From positions 1-64,000 of the forward strand of contig KN882267.1 in NCBI GenBank assembly GCA_000934455.1: a DNA stretch of 64,000 nucleotides, given 5' to 3'. The notes beneath the pieces were generated by a model. It ran no database searches. It had not been told where the DNA came from and saw nothing but the letters and a program-made list of their open reading frames with translations. Position numbers and translations under genes: made by a program. Below, piece after piece: positions 25,121-39,579 of the stretch. How positions within the stretch are numbered: the first letter of the stretch is position 1; each line of letters begins with the position of its first letter. This DNA comes from Apostichopus parvimensis (lineage: Eukaryota > Echinodermata > Holothuroidea > Aspidochirotida > Stichopodidae).

Positions 25121-25675
25121 TCATTTGCCCGATAATGTGGTCGAAAAACACTGCACACTGACTGCGTATAATTCAGATTCTCGATTCAGGTTTAACAATT
25201 AGGTACACTCCTGTTATATCTCTTATCTTAACTTAGAGAATTATGATTGTGATCATGTTGATGATTGTATCATGATTTGATTATAAAACCACAGAAAATT
25301 CGCTGTGCTATTATAGTTTTGCTGCATGGTATTTAAATGATATGGCAGCAATGGTTACGGTTCATTGCTGTATAAACGTCCCTGCCCACCCACTGGTGGC
25401 GGTGATGAGTGCCACAATGTGATTCTTTTCATGTTGTCACCATAAATGCATTGGTACAGATGGCCATCCATGGCCATTAAAGCTAACTAGTTTTAATGGC
25501 CATGGAAAGTCAAAAGTTATGAAAAAATCTATTGAATGTAATTTGTAATTCTTATTCTTTTTCTTCGTTAGGGCGATCTTCGCAATTCAATGTGCATTTT
25601 ACATTACCTCTACCATATTATGATCCAGTTAAGTTTAGTTATAATTAAATGTATTACAAATATTTTTAAGAGCGT

Positions 25676-25697
25676 ATATATATATATATATATATAC
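25676..25697. repeat. TA dinucleotide microsatellite
   Basis: About eleven uninterrupted TA units, flanked by GAGCG on the left and CTACAC on the right. Confidence 0.95.
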
Positions 25698-26255
25698 TAC
25701 ACTATTTTTAACAACATAAATACAAGTATTTGTTAGAGCAACCTTTCACTAACGCTCTAAATAATATTTAACGCGAGACATGATGATGTTAACTTCCGTT
25801 AACAAAAGGGAAAAGAGAATTTATGTAATTCACCGTGAAGAATATCTCTAGTAGAGTTTATTGTAAATTATACGTCTGTCATTGAACTGACCAGAGAATT
25901 AACTATAAATTGACTAGTTGTAGAAATACGTTAAAGAAAGTGTTGAAGTTCTTGTTTCGGTCTTCAATGTTTCCCTGAGCGATGTAATTACGTACTATTC
26001 ATATTGGACTGAAAATGTCTCCTTATTTGCCCTTGAATCGTCAACCTTTTAGTGTAGACATTTCTCTGGTCTGTCCAGACTGTATAATTTCAATGTCAGT
26101 CTCGTTCTCTCCACAATTGTCTTATTAGTTCACGTTAGACTTAAACAAATTTACCATGAATGAAAAGCCGTTTCACACTTCCTGCACAGTTCAAGCACAT
26201 GCAAAATTAAGTTAATAGGATGTAGCTCACCACGTCACTTATTTTTATGTATGGT

Positions 26256-26295
26256 ACAGCTAGGACAGCTAGGACAGCTAGGGTACAGCTACGAC
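26256..26295 (+). repeat. Short tandem repeat, ACAGCTAGG unit
   Basis: About four copies of a 9-10 base unit (ACAGCTAGG, then ACAGCTAGGG with a T, then ACAGCTACGA). It is too short to call a minisatellite. Confidence 0.8.
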
Positions 26296-29200
26296 TTGAC
26301 TGTGTAAATCGGGAGGGGACGTTTTGATTTTAGTCCTCATTTAATACAACCGTAGGTACCGTATATACTTATTGTTGAACATAGTCAATTACGACAATTA
26401 GTAAGGTTGTTCTGTGTTTCCTAAAAACACATATCCCCAAACTTCAAAGTGTACCTCTATTAAAGATAAAATATAACAACTTGTACAAATAACTTACTTT
26501 GAAACTGTTTTACGATAATTTCCCTAGCTTATTATGTGATAAGGCACTACCTGTAATAGTAAATAACGTTATCTTAGATGTAATCGTATCGGTGTACGTA
26601 TATAGTGAACACACAACGTGTGGTGTGTAATAAATGTTTATTTCGATTTCCAATATATACGTGTAATAAGTTGTTGTTTATAGCACACAAGTCTGTAACC
26701 ATTGCGTCCGATGTTCAATATGCCACGCAACGACTGAATGAATAATTGTAACAACATTTCTATGCGATTGTGTCAGTTACCCTGGGCGATGAATACCAGT
26801 GCTGGTTTGTTTATCTAATCAATTTAGAAATAAAACCTAAATGAAATTGTTGTTCGCTACCGTCTCACATCATTGACTATGGCAAACTGCACACACAATG
26901 AAGGAATCGGTCGTGGTTAGCAGGATTGTATTATCATTCCCGGTTCTCAAAAGTGTTTATTTAACCGTATAGACTAAAAGAGGAAGTTCAAATGACGGGT
27001 AGAGTTGAAGATTGAATTTAATCAGTATTAGTCTTTATAGAAAAAAATTAAGTTAACATTTCTGAACACCTATATTTTCCCCATCGTTTGCTATTCAAGC
27101 TATGTATACATATAACAGAACTATGCACTGGGTTACTAAACAGATGTACATTAGTTAAGAATTTTGTCAACAGATGATGGTATCGCTTCCATCTATATAT
27201 ATCAGGCTAGTACGACATGCCTTTCTAACACATTCCTACACTTTACTGTAAAACATCACTGCTTAACCGTGGGATATACATATGAATGTATAACTTAGGA
27301 TTCCGCTTAGTCTGGGAGCCCTATTTAGCTGATGGAAGTTTTGATTAGAGCCCTTTTACCGTTCTTCGTGAATCTATGACGTAATATGTGATTCGTGCTA
27401 GTCGTTAATTTACTGTAATCACGGATCTACCGATTAAAATGGATGAAAAATGGTATAAGATATACGTGTTGTGTGGAAGCTGTGTAACATAAACTATATG
27501 ATGACTTAATACTGTCATCATACATTGTTGTTGTCTTCGCTGAACAAAGCAACACACGTACGCACCATTGACGATACAAACAGTAGTTAGTCGATGCTTA
27601 ATGATGTGTTTGGCTGCAACTTTCCTACATTCTGCCAGTCTTGGTACCCTAACACGTGCATAATACATTACGTTTGACAAGATTTGGGCGATGTGAGCAG
27701 TTGCACTGCAGTAATTCGAAATTATGAATCATCCAACAAAGAGAATATTGTAATCCTTATTTTAATTTGAAAACATTAGGACTCTTACTTAGACATTTTA
27801 CTTAATAGTGTAGATTTGGAGATTTTTTATCTGTTGTCTTGATTTTCTTAAGCTGTTCTCTAGTTCACACCGAAATATATTCTGAAATGTTTTAAATTAA
27901 GTTCACTCTGCTTAATGGTACAATTTTCTAGGATCGTGCAATTGCGAAAACAATGAACATCTATGTGTGCGTCGTAATTCTACATTGTAGATAAAACAAT
28001 TAAATTTGCAAACGTGAACTTTGTTTACATGGTGTGCACTATCAAAAGTTTGTGTTTGCAAGGTCAAGTTTATATGTATTCAAATCTTACTGTGCTTTGC
28101 GATTAGATGTAATTTTATTTTTTTTTAAATTTTCACCGTAGCCCTTTCACACCATAAACAGAAAACGATTGGTTAACATTGTAAAGTAAAATCGATAGCA
28201 ACTTTCTGGCTTATAATTTAAAGTGACACTTGCAGATGAGGGAGGAGGCCAGGGCGTGGTTGCGAAGTATTGGGTTCTCGCAAGCTTCATAGTTTGTTTT
28301 ACGTTAGATATATGTAATACACGTGTTTTTCTTGGGGTTTTTGTTGGCACCATTGTACTACAACTTATTATCTGTATGTATTGGTAACACCTGGGATATA
28401 TGGCATGATATACCTTGGATCAAACATCTCTTGAAAATAAGTCACAACGGGCGTTTTATGGATATTCCCAAAAAATACTTTAGTTTTTACTTAAGTTTGC
28501 TGGTTTAACTTCTCATACATCAATTATCGCCGAATTTCTCCCTTGTCGGAAGGTTCTACTCATCGACCACTGTATATCCCCGAAAAATCCCGTTTGCAAA
28601 TATGACATAGCGCACATTTCACTATATTTTATTTGATACGTAGGTGCCGGGGTACAGAATATACTGTCCCGATGTACAAAGTGTGCGCTGGGACATTGTA
28701 TACTAGCACATATAGTCCGGTCGGACATTGTCTGCTGAAAATTGTCTCCCAACCTCACAGCAAATATAGTCCGACCGGACGAAATGTCCTGGGTACAAAA
28801 TTTCCGCAAATTGTTCATATTTTATTTTGTCCCGCATACAATTTTGGTAATTCGACTTTCAAAGGCGGCTAAGTTCATTATATCAAATATTAAAACAGAT
28901 GCATACATAAGTATAAGTTACAGGAAATAAATGAGAAACAAAAAAATAGAATAAAAAAAGAAAAAAGTTTTTGTTGCGATTGCTGCTATTTTATCCTCCG
29001 TATACGTTGAATGTTGTATTCGGCCAATACATTGCGTTCATAGTCATCTTAACAGATGGAGGGATCCCATCAACCCAACTTTCTCCCCAACGGAGGGTAC
29101 GGGATAGGACAGGTTACAGCTACAACAAAAAAATGATAATTGCAGAGGTAAAATATTACGAACTTAATTGAGTTTAAACTTCATTGTAGCCGTATTTCCT

Positions 29201-32200
29201 CGACACAACGTGGGTAAGATTGGCAATTTTGGTAGCCTAATTATACTTTATAGCTCTTTGAGAGTTGCCTAGCCAATATTTAACATCATCCGTGCGTGAC
29301 GCTCATTATATAAGGTAACCGTGTTTTTCAATTTACATCCTAAACGATATTGGCAATGTTGTATACGACACTCAGGCCAATACACATACTTTTGACTGCA
29401 AAGGGGTTAGCAAGTTATCGATTTTTTGTCCTAGGGAGGGGTTTTATTAAGTTAGTGACCTGTCTGTGATGATTTCCAAAATATGTTTGTTTGCTAATAT
29501 CAACCCTGAGGTGGCTGGAATATACTTCCCTCACCTTAAATAGGTCATCACTGCCCAACCCATTCCGTACGGGCCGGACACCTGTGTCTTGACTTTCATT
29601 ACGACTTTATTGTTTACTTTTTTACACTTCCTTATTTTTCTCACTCAACCGTCGAGTCAAGGTTTTTTTCTCTCAAAAAGGTAGAGGGGCCATTCCCCCC
29701 CCCACCCCTGCCCCCTAAACCCAGTTGTGGTGGCCATGAGGGAAGCATAACATATTTTGTATATACAAATGGCATTTGAACCCAGGCAATGCCAGTGATA
29801 AAGGTTCGTTGGCCAAAAAGTGGTTCAAATTAGAACAGATATATGAATATGGGGTAAGGCTCTGCATCCCCATACAAAAATGGCACGGTGTATTTTCCTA
29901 ACAATAACAATGCTTTTCGAAAAGGGCAGCAATACTTGTATTCTATCAACAATGCCAGTCACTACCTCCCTACCCAACAAACACCTCGTCTGATTCATAT
30001 ATAATCAATCTACAGCCAATACGTTAAGTTTGTTTGGAAGCACGATATCCTCTTCAAAAGAGCTGCAAACATCAAAGAAACAAAAACGAAGCCAATAAAG
30101 GAGGAAAGAATAAAACAAATAGAACAGAGCAGGTTGTAATATGCTAGACTGTTGTTGTCTTATCATGTTCTCACACCTTAAATACATCATTCTTGTTGGG
30201 ATAAGATTGTTCCTAGAAAGGTAATGAAGTAAAAATCAAACATGACATTGGATGGTAGTCAAACATAATATTCTGAATCTATATCAGACTTGGCAAAGAG
30301 TGAAAAAATTATTATACATGGGATAATTCATGCGGAAATTCAAGTGGAATGATGACTCTCTCTTTGTAGCTCTGAGGCAACCTAAGATAATTGATGCTTG
30401 CTAGAACATCTTTCAAGCAGAGAGGTGTTACTTAATTATAATGAGATACTACTGTCACTCTTTTTCAAACAATGTGTAATTGAAATTCTCATAATCCACA
30501 TGAAGAACATCCTCTTTAGAGTTTGATAAGACCTCAATAAAACCATGCAGAATTTCCATATAGAGTTCCCCCTTGAACTGCTTCCACACCCGGGTAATCT
30601 TGAAACAGTAGGATTACCTATATAATGCTTTAATGTGCAACTTGATATCGCCAAAGTTTAATCTTGATGCAAATTACAAATAAAATGGCTGTTTCTCATG
30701 TATCCAACCGGTTTGTCGTTAAGACTTATAAAGGACTCAATAACACGAATAAAAACAGTAATCAGACTATGGTCGGTTATATGTGTTATACTATGAAGAT
30801 TTATCTTGAATATAATTTCCAGAACCAAGAAACACACCTTCTCATTTGCTATTTAATGAAGAGATGAGGTGAAAAGGAATATCGAGCATCACATCGCGTC
30901 AAAATGCAAAATATATGGATTTCCACCGAACGACTGGCAGTGTAAAGTCAATGGCCTGTCTTTGCTTAAACGTGAAGCAGCCGACAACATTTTCTCTCAT
31001 GATATGTTAAAGTGAAAGACATGATTATTGTCGGCAACAAGTTAACTGCAAAGAAAATCGTATAGACATGTCTTCTTCATGAATACTCCCTCCCTTTGTG
31101 GCCAGAGATGCGAATATCAGTGCAACTGAATCTGTGCAAAATAAAAGCTGAGAGCAATATATGAGTAGTGAATATATCAAATAAATGATCATCTTGGAAA
31201 GTTTATGTGTAAGCTCCACTACAAAAATAATTAACATTCACCATATCGGTTGAGTGTAGACTGTTAGTGTACAACTAAACTATGCTGAGGCATTGAGTTA
31301 ATTGGATGATCTTTTATTGTAACATCTACATGTTTATGGGCTTACTGGCTCAACATTTTTTAGTGGAGATTGCATGTCATAATTTTTGGCATGATGTCAC
31401 ACTGTTTACTACAAAAACGAAATAGTTTTATCCATACGTGCCAATACAACATTTGCGATATATTAATTCAATTAAATATCAGACATTTATCAAATTAGAG
31501 TAAGCTAGGATACAACAGAAGTTTGATGCCTTTTGGTGCACATTGACGAATGTGTGCGTGGTCTGACTGTTTAATGCCAATCAATCATTAATTGTACTGA
31601 GTCAGGATCCAGGGGGTTCAAAACACCCTCTGTATGACCCAAATGCCCCCAAAAAATAGCTAACCATTATAGTAAAATGTACTATTATACATCATTTTGC
31701 ATCTAGAGACCTAAAAATTGCCTTATTTTGCCAAAAAAGGGGACCTTTACCAGGTTTCAGAAAATATCTCCCCACCAATACACACAAACACATTTAGCAA
31801 TTTTCTTCAAGGACCTTACAGAGAAATGCTACCAAAACTCAGTTGATACAGTATCACTCTTATATTGTTGAAGTTCCTGTCAAACAGCCAATTAGTAATA
31901 AGTTCACATTTTCTAAACAGAAAACTTCCATGTGGTTACAATATCAGACTGTCCAACCTTTGTTTAAAAAACAAGGCACAATAGGTAATGTCTGACGGTG
32001 GAACGTGGAACGTGTCTTAAATATTTACTCATCATTTGTTTGAACGAATACACTGTGTATGCTTCAGTGAAACTGGTCGAGGCAAAATCTATTTTTGGGA
32101 ATGTAGACCAAAGAAAGACAATCGTCTGGCTATATGTCACTTAGAACCAGAGGTGGAACCTTAGCAAGTATATATAGGAACAGTAACTACTTACATATAA

Positions 32201-33341
32201 ACTTGTTAATAGGGACTACAAATGCAACGATTTACAGTACACTTCTCAGTTCTCACCTACCTTCATGACCTTCGTCTTTCTGTGTGCAGCAGTGTTGATC
32301 ATTCTGCCATGTACTATCAATTATTAGCATGGTATAAATAACATATATGTTGCAATACGTTATTGGCAATAACTACAGACAATTATTACATGTTTGAGAT
32401 ATGTTTACCTCATCATCACATCAGTAATGAAATTATAGGTTGATGCTGTATTACTTTCAGACATTACCTTAGCCTCATGCCACATTGAATAGAAGACACA
32501 CAGTGGAATAGAAGTCACACATTGGTATTATGTTTAGTCGCTTGGCAGCTGTCACTAGCAGAAGACCAATAAGATCCACATCAACCTGTTAAGAAAGAAG
32601 ACAGCATTTAGGTTCTAATTTCAAAAACATTTACAAGTTGCAGGCTTTGCATTGACTGTTGTTCTATTCCATTGCTTCATTCTGTACACAGATCTAGATA
32701 CAAAATAGTGGTAAATCTGATCGAAGCAGGGTGTTGGTGGATTTAGGCCAATTATGTTTACCTTGCATACATGAAAACGTAACTGAAACCATACTGTACA
32801 ATATATTTACAATCGCTTAAAGTACTGAACCAGAAAAGTGGTACCCCACTTTTTCCAACTTACAATTATATGCCTGCATTGATGGTTGCTCTGCAGGTAT
32901 GCCAAAGTGTGGCTTAAAGGTATGTTGTATAGGCCCTAAATATGCTAGATTTTCACTTTGGTCAAAATTATTAGTCAAGTATGTTTGTTACTACCCTGGA
33001 GGAAATTTACCTTACTGGAACATTCAATCATCTCGGTTCCTCATTTATAATGTCTGAGCACAATTTGAAGAGTTATTACATCCAGGAGAGTCCTTTTTGA
33101 AAAATTCTAACAATTAAAGTGGCCATAAATTAGGGCCTATACAGACTACCTTTAATCTTGTAAATGTTTAATTTGTCCAGACAGATTGACTTTAACTAAA
33201 CTTAACCTTCACTGCATGCTGTGGACAACCTGTACATTTAGAACAGCATGTGCATTTACCTGTTTCCATAATCCAGTTACATGAATGCTATGACGACTTG
33301 TTCATAGGTATACAGGACAATGACGCTTTGACATCCTATTG

Positions 33342-33390
33342 AACAACTCCCTGATTAAATATACCTTGTAACATCAACCAGGGAGTTGTT
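33342..33390. repeat. Perfect 12-bp inverted repeat (hairpin)
   Basis: AACAACTCCCTG (33342-33353) is answered by CAGGGAGTTGTT (33379-33390) across a 25-base loop. A third partial copy, GCTCCCTGAAT, follows at 33393. There is no T run after it to suggest a Pol III terminator. It could be a miniature element or a chance structure. Confidence 0.75.
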
Positions 33391-36059
33391 ATGCTCCCTG
33401 AATCAACGTTGATAGTCTTCCAATAAAATCTAGACATAATATGTTGTCTGGTTGATCTATGCCAAGATGAGCACCTTCAAAGATATAAGAAAATACTTGA
33501 TCAAGGAGATATCATGTTTTTTTGCCCCCCCCCCCCTCAAAAAAAATACACACAAATATATGGGCTGCAGAATTGGTAGTCTATATCAGTGTTTGAAATG
33601 GAATATTCCCATTATTGTACATATTGCATGGCCACTATTGTGGTAAATATGTTTATGAAGTTTTCTTCTGCAGTGAGGTTTGGGGTATGTAGAGAAGATG
33701 GAACACCAAAAAAGTACCATCAGGCCTTCAATATCTTACCAACCACAATTAATGGACGTGAATTTGTTACATACACTATAACTGCTACTTTTCCTCTAGA
33801 AGTAGGCTAGGCTATATGCTATAGTCCATTAATTGCATTTTATATTGTCCCATGCTTGCCGACCAGACTATCTCTGTAAGCTTTACTGATATGATTTTAC
33901 TATGCATGTTTATTTCTATGATAGGCAGAGCCATAGAAGAAGGAAATTTATGAATTTTTCACCAAAAATTTGTTGATGACAATTGGGTAAAATAAAAAGA
34001 GAAAAAACTAGCCCTAACAATTTTGTTTCTGCATTAACAACTTTGCTAAAGCATACACTGATTATAATGTTGCATTAGCAATTGCTTGTGTCTTGCGAAA
34101 GCAGGCCCCTGGTTTTAACTGTGGAATAGCCGTTCGCCATTTAACATCATATTTCGTTAGACAATTCAGACTTCTCTGGGTGAATTAGCAAAATACGATA
34201 TCAAGTTGATTATTGACCAGGACAGAATTGCTTAAGCTACGCAGAATGAAACATAAACGAAAAAATATATATATATCTAGACTTGTTAACCCTATATAGG
34301 CTAGAGCTACCGTGCTGCTGTTTCGTATCCAGAAGCAGGTGTGAAGGTTGACGAAAACATGAAAAATAATTGCAATATGCTATGTAATGTATAAATAACC
34401 TTTTGTAAATGTGATCATCACTGTGCAAATTGAGGATAAGCGTTTCCCATGTGTAAACTAACATAGGCCTAAGAAAAACATCATCTTTCCTACGAGACGG
34501 CCTGGGCTAACCACAGGCAATTTGTCTCACGTTGTCTGCTAACTTTTTCATTTTTAGTTGTCGCACAGCACGATCGATCAACTATCTACTAAATATACGG
34601 AAGCCAAATAGCGACAAATTTGCTAATAATACGGATACTGCCTGAGTTCATTACTTATTAATGTGTGCTACTCTAACGTACCTGCTAAGGCGGACATTGT
34701 GTTCAGGTGGACACAATTTACAACAAAATAAACGACGGTAAAATAAAGGCCCCTACGTATAACCATAGCATATAATGTGCGGAGAGACCGTTTGTACCAA
34801 CTGGCCTTGTACAAAAGGTCTGGGGAGACCAAATGTACCGGTAAATCTAGTATCACTTGTCCTAAGGGGACTAGGACAGTATGTACTGAAGGTGGGATAT
34901 ATGCGACAGTTTGTACTGCTACACCGGCACCGGACCACAACGAAATAAAATCATTAACTCGTGCGTTTTATGGAATTCAAGCTGTGAAGTTCATATGTAT
35001 TAATTATTTTACTACGTGAAAGACGGAAGAAAATGGAGTAAGAAAGAATAGTGCATAGTCACTGGTGAATATACAACTGGCTTTTGTATTTCTTTCTTCT
35101 AAGGCTTGCGAGGCTTAACAAAGAACAAAATCACGATTGACTGGTTCTTGCATAGTGTCAATTAGTTCTCACCATTTGCAAATGATCGGGTAAAGGTGGA
35201 TTTGTAATTTAAGTCTTAATCTGGTGTTGCGTTGTCAAAGAAATTAGTAAATCACTTTTGGGGGTGACACCTGCTGCATTTTATGATATTTATATCTTAT
35301 CATAGAGAACCGTTCCGTAATCGTAATTCGTAGCAATATTCGAAGAGAATGCTCACATGCCCCAAACAACAAATAGTAGATTCCATATGCGTCATAAGAC
35401 TGAGCAATGCAAAACGTCACCATTATTTATAGAAATTATCACACGCAATTGCACAGCAACACTCATTTGCATATTATCAGTAGCGAGTCATTACCTTATA
35501 CGGCCATACTATTTTTCGGAGCGCCCAGAATATAAAGCGTTGTAGGAATAAAAGGAAACGTGTTAACCAGAAGGCAGTAAGGGTGAGAACTACTTGTTTG
35601 GGACTGTCTAGTAACCTCGTTTGGTCACATATGCAATTTTGTAGTTATATATATCCCAACAAACTTCATAAGTTTCTAAAGTTTGGAAAAGTTTGAAAGT
35701 TTAGTGAGCCTATTTGTTAACTTTCGCCTTGCTTTGCCTTGATATCTAATTATTAACACTTTGACAAACGATTGTTTGCCCTTCTGGATATGTAAGTATT
35801 TGAGACACTGTTAGATGTAATTAAAAAAAAAACACGACGACTGAAATTCAGCAGAATGTCTTTATGAGCCGATGCGAGTAGTTTCGATATTGTGGTAGTG
35901 ACTTTCCAGTACTAAAGACATTGTTAAAAACGGATTATATGAATGTTATGTTCCGATTCAAATTCGTCAACTTCAGTTGGATTGTTAAAAACTTCGGTAT
36001 TTCACATACACGTATTCCTTATATGTTACAATACCTGGATTTTTTTGTGTCCGTGGATC

Positions 36060-36143
36060 AACGACATTGAAAGGAAATAGCACATTTATCCAGTGTCTTA
36101 TAACTGTTATCAAATGATACTCTGACAAATTACATCAGTGAAG
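36060..36143 (+). other. Candidate 5' non-coding exon end of the NLR gene
   Basis: A strong donor, AAG|GTAAGT, lies at 36143/36144. The first certain coding exon of the NLR begins with an acceptor at 39498 and has untranslated bases before its ATG, so at least one non-coding exon must lie upstream. This donor is the best candidate I see in the 3.5 kb before it. The start of the exon cannot be fixed from sequence, so the left limit given is arbitrary. Confidence 0.25.
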
Positions 36144-37198
36144 GTAAGTTCCTCTATTGTCATTAATCTCCTCTTTTCTAGGGCTTGGCATACCACGATT
36201 ATCATACAAGTCCCTACGAAAGATATCAATGAGGTAAACAAACCATGAAAAATGTTCTAAGAAAGAACAATTTGTCAACTATGGCAAGACTGATATCAAT
36301 TCATCATAATGCTCCCTCGAAACATTGCAAACTGAAATCAATGAGTACTTCCTTGTTAATACCAATGGACACAACATAAACATTAACATTCAGGTAAAAA
36401 AAAACAGATATTTGCAAGAAATGTGCGATGGGTTATGAACCGTCGTTTACGAAATGTTGGGCGCTGGGATGTGGTTCAGAAAACCACTCAAAGGGTAAAC
36501 CTTCATCAGTGTTTTACGTTTTATCCCTAACTTTAGACTTCTTAAGCTGTTGAAGTAAGAAAATTATCAATCCAAACGTCTATGTTGGTTCCTATTAAAG
36601 CATAAACGTGATTGTATGTTACACATGTTTTTTAGATTTATTGGCTTGAAATTGAGATCCATATTGGTTGATATGGAATGAATTTTGCATCGGAAAGGTA
36701 TCGGAAATGTCCATTCATCTTACATTTCATAAACATTGGAAACACAAATGAAAATGTTTAATGTTGTAAGTACAATTTATTCATTGCCGCTCTACGTGTT
36801 TGAAATTAGTTTTATTGAAATAAATAATCTGATGGCAGATGATGGCACACTTAATGACTAAAATATGACATTATACATTGATAGGTTAAACCTCAATATC
36901 TTGGGGTTATAAAAGTTGAGTTATATTTGACAGATAAACCACTTAGTATCGCATTTGATAATCGATTGTGATGGCGCAACGCATTTAAATTTATGTTTGA
37001 CAATCATGTAATTTCCTTTTTTACTAAAACGTTTCGATTACGTTTAATGGTGGATTGAAACATGTTTATGTGTTCATATTCCACCCAAACCAAATTGGTA
37101 TATTTAAGTATGAGATAATGTTCATACACGGTATTACCGAATTGTTATTTTTGAACCATATCACATTTTGTATTTCCATTCCAAATATTATGTATAAA

Positions 37199-37965
37199 CA
37201 TGTCGATCCTGCATATTGGATCCTGTGCAGTGGAACATGTATAGTGGATCGTGTTTAGTTAACCATGTATAGTAGATCATTAATAGTTGATCATATATTG
37301 GATCCTGTATATCGGATCCTACACGGTAAATGCTGCATAGTTGATTATGTATAGTATATCGTGTATAGTGATTCATTTAGGAGATTCAGCATAGTGATCA
37401 TGTATGGAGGATCATACATAGTTGATCCTCCATAGTGCATCCTGTATATTAGGTTATACATATACTGTATCGTGCATATTAAATCCTGCAAAGTGAATTT
37501 CGAATATAAATGGTTCGTGTAAAGAGGATTGTGTATACTAGATATTGCGTAGTGCATCCATCATAGTGATCACGCAAAGTGATCTAGATCCAGGATGGTG
37601 GATCATATATAGTTTATCTTGTATAGTGGATCTAGCATAGTGGATCATGTATGGATTGTGCATAGTGGATCCAGCATAGTGGATCGAGCGCAGCGAATCC
37701 TGCATATTTAATCCAGCATGGTGGATTCAGCATAGCGATCCAGCATAGAGTATCCAACATAGTGGATCCAGCAAAGTGGATCCAGCATAGTGGATCGCAC
37801 AAATTAAAAAGTCCATAATGGATCGTGTACAGTGGATCATGTATAGTGATTACTGGTATTGTGGATTGTAATAGCGGATCGTGCATAGATAATTTGTTAT
37901 AGTGGATGCTGTACAGCGGATCCTGTATAACATCTCGGGTATAGTAGATCCACGTATACTATGAC
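37199..37965 (+). repeat. Degenerate 14-bp minisatellite
   Basis: About 770 bases built from a roughly 14-base unit, GGATCCAGCATAGT, with variants such as GGATCATGTATAGT and GGATCCTGTATAGT. The best-ordered part is 37735-37800, where consecutive units are nearly identical; the edges are more diverged. That pattern is usual for ageing arrays. Many GGATCC (BamHI) sites occur. It lies upstream of the NLR coding start, within its presumed first intron or promoter region. Open frames reading through it on the minus strand, rich in Ile, His, Tyr, Asp, Pro, Leu, Cys, come from the repeat and are not genes. Confidence 0.9.
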
Positions 37966-39498
37966 AACATCGGGCTAAATATTGTTGTATTCTCAGTGTG
38001 TTGCAATCTGTTATTATGTATGCTTCTTTAAGCAAAGAGCTGTTGTAGCAAATGTTGAAGAAAAAACTCGAATCTCTCAATACAACCTGATCCTGCTGCT
38101 GTTTTTCGTCTTAACACAGTGTCATTCACCTTCGACACCAAAATACCTGACAAATGTATTTATCACTGTTATCGATGCAGGTGCATTTAGGCAGGGGCGA
38201 TTGCTTTCGTCATTTCGTAAAACGCGACCTGAATCTAATCTTTTAAAGATGATAAATTGTCCATATTTTAAATGTAATTACTTTAAAAAACATGGTTCAA
38301 AACCTTGACCAAAGTTTGACCTAGCGAATTCATTAGATCCATACCTACCTATATTTGAGTCAAATTGACTTGACGTAATTTTTCACCTTTCATCCATCCC
38401 ACCCATATGGGTTATTGTCAATGTATCTGCAGATTTACCCAACACTGAACTATATTTTTTGTTAGATATCCACCAACCCTAACGATGGGTTATGTTAATT
38501 AACTCATATCTGACTTAAAATGTTGTAAATGGAAGACATTTAAGATTTATCGCATTAAAAACTGTTAAAGACTGAACTTATTTTTCCAACAACATCAGAG
38601 CAAATAAAGACATTTCAGGGTATCCCGTGTATATATTGTACCAAAACATGTTTAATTTACAGTTGTGCATATATTCCAACAACACAGGGATAAAAGAAAT
38701 TAACTTAATCATCTGACAACTCATTGGATACATCGAACGTTTAAGTAAACTTACAGGACAGTATTGACCATGTTCAATCAAAGAAGGGGAGACACATTGA
38801 ACTAATTAATATCATAATTCAGTTTAGTTAAAACATTTTAAGCTAATTTTATCCATTCTTGACACAGGCAATACTGAAGGAGAGACAATTTAAGGTTGTG
38901 TTTTTCTTCCGAAGATTGCTTAATAATATCTTGCGATAAAAACGTAATTTTATAGGAACTGTATCATCATTGCTAACGTTGTCAGTGATGACTGGTTTAA
39001 CTGACTCTCTATCCACACCAACAGCTTTTTTGGGAACTACAACTCTCAGCAACACAAACAAAAATTGTAGTTGATGTAGATGGAGTTCATGTTTTCCAAA
39101 TTATGATATTGGACAGAGGAAATATGTTATACTTAACTAGTAATTGGTACAAGATAATCCCGATCAATCCGCTAGTATAGTCCTTTCATTTTCCAATGAA
39201 CGTAAATATCACATCATGAAACATATGATGTTATTGTTCATATTGACACTGTGCTATGAACACTTTTTCTCGTCCACAGAACCCAAATAACGATTAAGAT
39301 ATAATTATTGACCTATCCCACAAAAATAACATAATTATCATCATTATTGAATGATTATCATCATTAATTTCTCATAGCCACCGCTATTACCATTACAGTC
39401 ACCACCATTAGCATCAACACCAACATTATTAATTCATTAATATGCTAATGTGTCAAGTGTATAATTGTTTGATAGTTTATTGCCTTTTTATTTTTCAG

Positions 39499-39579
39499 AA
39501 AAGATAAGAAGACAAAAAACAAACAGAATGGCTAATGCATCTCTCGCTACCGAAAATTTATCGGATAACACCAAAATGG
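39499..39579 (+). CDS. NLR first coding exon (5' UTR plus 17 codons)
   Basis: A pyrimidine-rich tract ending TTTTTATTTTTCAG marks the acceptor. The ATG at 39528 has A at -3 and G at +4. It opens MANASLATENLSDNTKM plus one base, then ATGG|GTAAGT. The next exon starts in the matching phase. A short polar leader exon before a death-fold exon is common in such genes. The exact match of phase over a 4 kb intron is the main support. Confidence 0.65.

Larger units (their letters stand above)
25121..35860. other. Long gene-poor stretch
   Basis: No conserved domain was recognised on either strand. It contains a TA microsatellite (about 25676-25697), a short tandem of ACAGCTAGG (about 26256-26287), the GTCCGGTCGGAC inverted pair (28715-28780), C and G runs (for example 29690-29702 and 33522-33536) and a long hairpin (33342-33390). 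On the minus strand 30580-30420 reads like coding sequence for about 45 residues (KITRVWKQFKGELY then VLHVDYENFNYTLFEKE), but I cannot assign it and see no borders. Confidence 0.35.

Noticed and set aside
30420-30600. Coding-like minus-strand peptide (VLHVDYENFNYTLFEKE)
   Set aside because: Flanked by stops in all frames, with no acceptor or donor of quality and no recognised family; too little to call a gene.
37188-38080. Several minus-strand frames rich in Ile, His, Tyr, Asp, Pro, Leu, Cys
   Set aside because: They are the 14-bp minisatellite read through; the amino acid periodicity follows the DNA repeat.
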